From Auanema rhodensis (taxonomy: Eukaryota > Nematoda > Chromadorea > Rhabditida > Rhabditidae): a stretch of 64,000 nt of DNA. Made by a program: the position numbers and the translations under genes. Positions 63,801 through 64,000 of this stretch are shown here, in pieces (position 1 is the stretch's first letter; the number at the start of each line of letters is the position of its first letter). Location of the stretch: NCBI GenBank assembly GCA_964057225.1, contig OZ059895.1, positions 7,006,001 through 7,070,000 of the forward strand, written 5' to 3'. The notes below the pieces were generated by a model. The model searched no databases and was not told the origin of the DNA. It saw only the letters and a list, made by a program, of their open reading frames with translations.

Positions 63801-64000
63801 GAATACGGTGCACGTGCCACTTGCCTTGGGTTATTCATCATCATATTTGGTTTAATTACCCAAGTTTGAGGTACTTTGATGATTCAACAAGGGTTACACC
63901 TGATGTTGAACTAAATTTTGGAAAGCTCACTCTATGTGAGCAACATTGATATTTCATCTTTCTGAAGATTCTGAAGCTTGTCTATCTCTTGACCGAAAAT

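Larger units (their letters stand above)
22914..64000 (+). repeat. 252-bp satellite array, right block, continuing past the window end
   Basis: The same satellite resumes in exact phase after the retrotransposon. The remaining 165 bp of the split monomer (22914-23078) are followed by 71 monomers (23079-40970), one 253-bp monomer (40971-41223), 90 monomers (41224-63903) and a 97-bp partial copy to 64000. With the element and one target-site copy removed, the two blocks form one continuous array. Sequence types change along the block. Up to about 38 kb the types of the left block prevail. From about 43 to 51 kb four-monomer repeats are prominent. From about 52 kb on, variants such as CATCTTCGG, GCTGAC, TATCCC and CAGTCAATCAC are common. 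No gene or second transposon was seen in this stretch. Confidence 0.98.

Noticed and set aside
1..64000. Satellite as a coding repeat, because 252 is a multiple of three
   Set aside because: In the consensus unit, forward frames hit TGA at unit position 4, TAA at 9 and TGA at 44, and no long frame exists on the other strand.
22914..64000. CENP-B-box-like motif in the satellite
   Set aside because: No stretch of the monomer resembles the box core, so centromere identity is not claimed from motif evidence.

Overview
The window is a eukaryotic satellite-DNA block interrupted by one retrotransposon. No host gene is visible. About 56 kb (1-14955 and 22914-64000) is a head-to-tail tandem array of a 252-bp AT-rich monomer (about 37% GC in my consensus). 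Counting from TGTTGAAC there are 222 full monomers, one of them split by the insertion, plus a 97-bp partial at the right end. Only one departs from 252 bp: a 253-bp copy at 40971. All monomers are on the same strand and the array runs off both ends of the window. No single higher-order period governs it. Local 2-, 4- and 10-monomer repeats, chimeric monomers and regional sequence types point to unequal exchange and gene conversion.

The interruption is a 7953-bp BEL/Pao-type LTR retrotransposon (14956-22908), on the + strand. Its two 432-bp LTRs (TG...CA ends) appear identical. It is flanked by a 5-bp target-site duplication, CTCTT. An 18-nt primer-binding site matches the 3' end of a tRNA-Gly. 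A single long reading frame, with its first ATG at 15482 (2254 aa), encodes Gag (DUF1759-like, three zinc knuckles), protease, reverse transcriptase, RNase H, integrase and a DUF5641-like tail. It then runs on without a stop into a Cys-rich, membrane-anchored envelope-like region resembling phlebovirus Gc glycoproteins. The insertion is recent, because the LTRs are identical and the reading frame is intact.

Organism: Pao-lineage elements carrying a phlebovirus-like envelope are best known from nematodes (Tas of Ascaris, Cer7-type elements of Caenorhabditis). An AT-rich nematode genome is therefore the best guess. This is an inference from one element and another invertebrate is not excluded.

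Points deserving a second look are the in-frame envelope fusion, the YADN reverse-transcriptase box, the lack of a polypurine tract at the 3' LTR while purine tracts lie inside the LTR, a consensus splice donor in the leader, and the extreme length constancy, conserved palindromes and patchy higher-order structure of the satellite.
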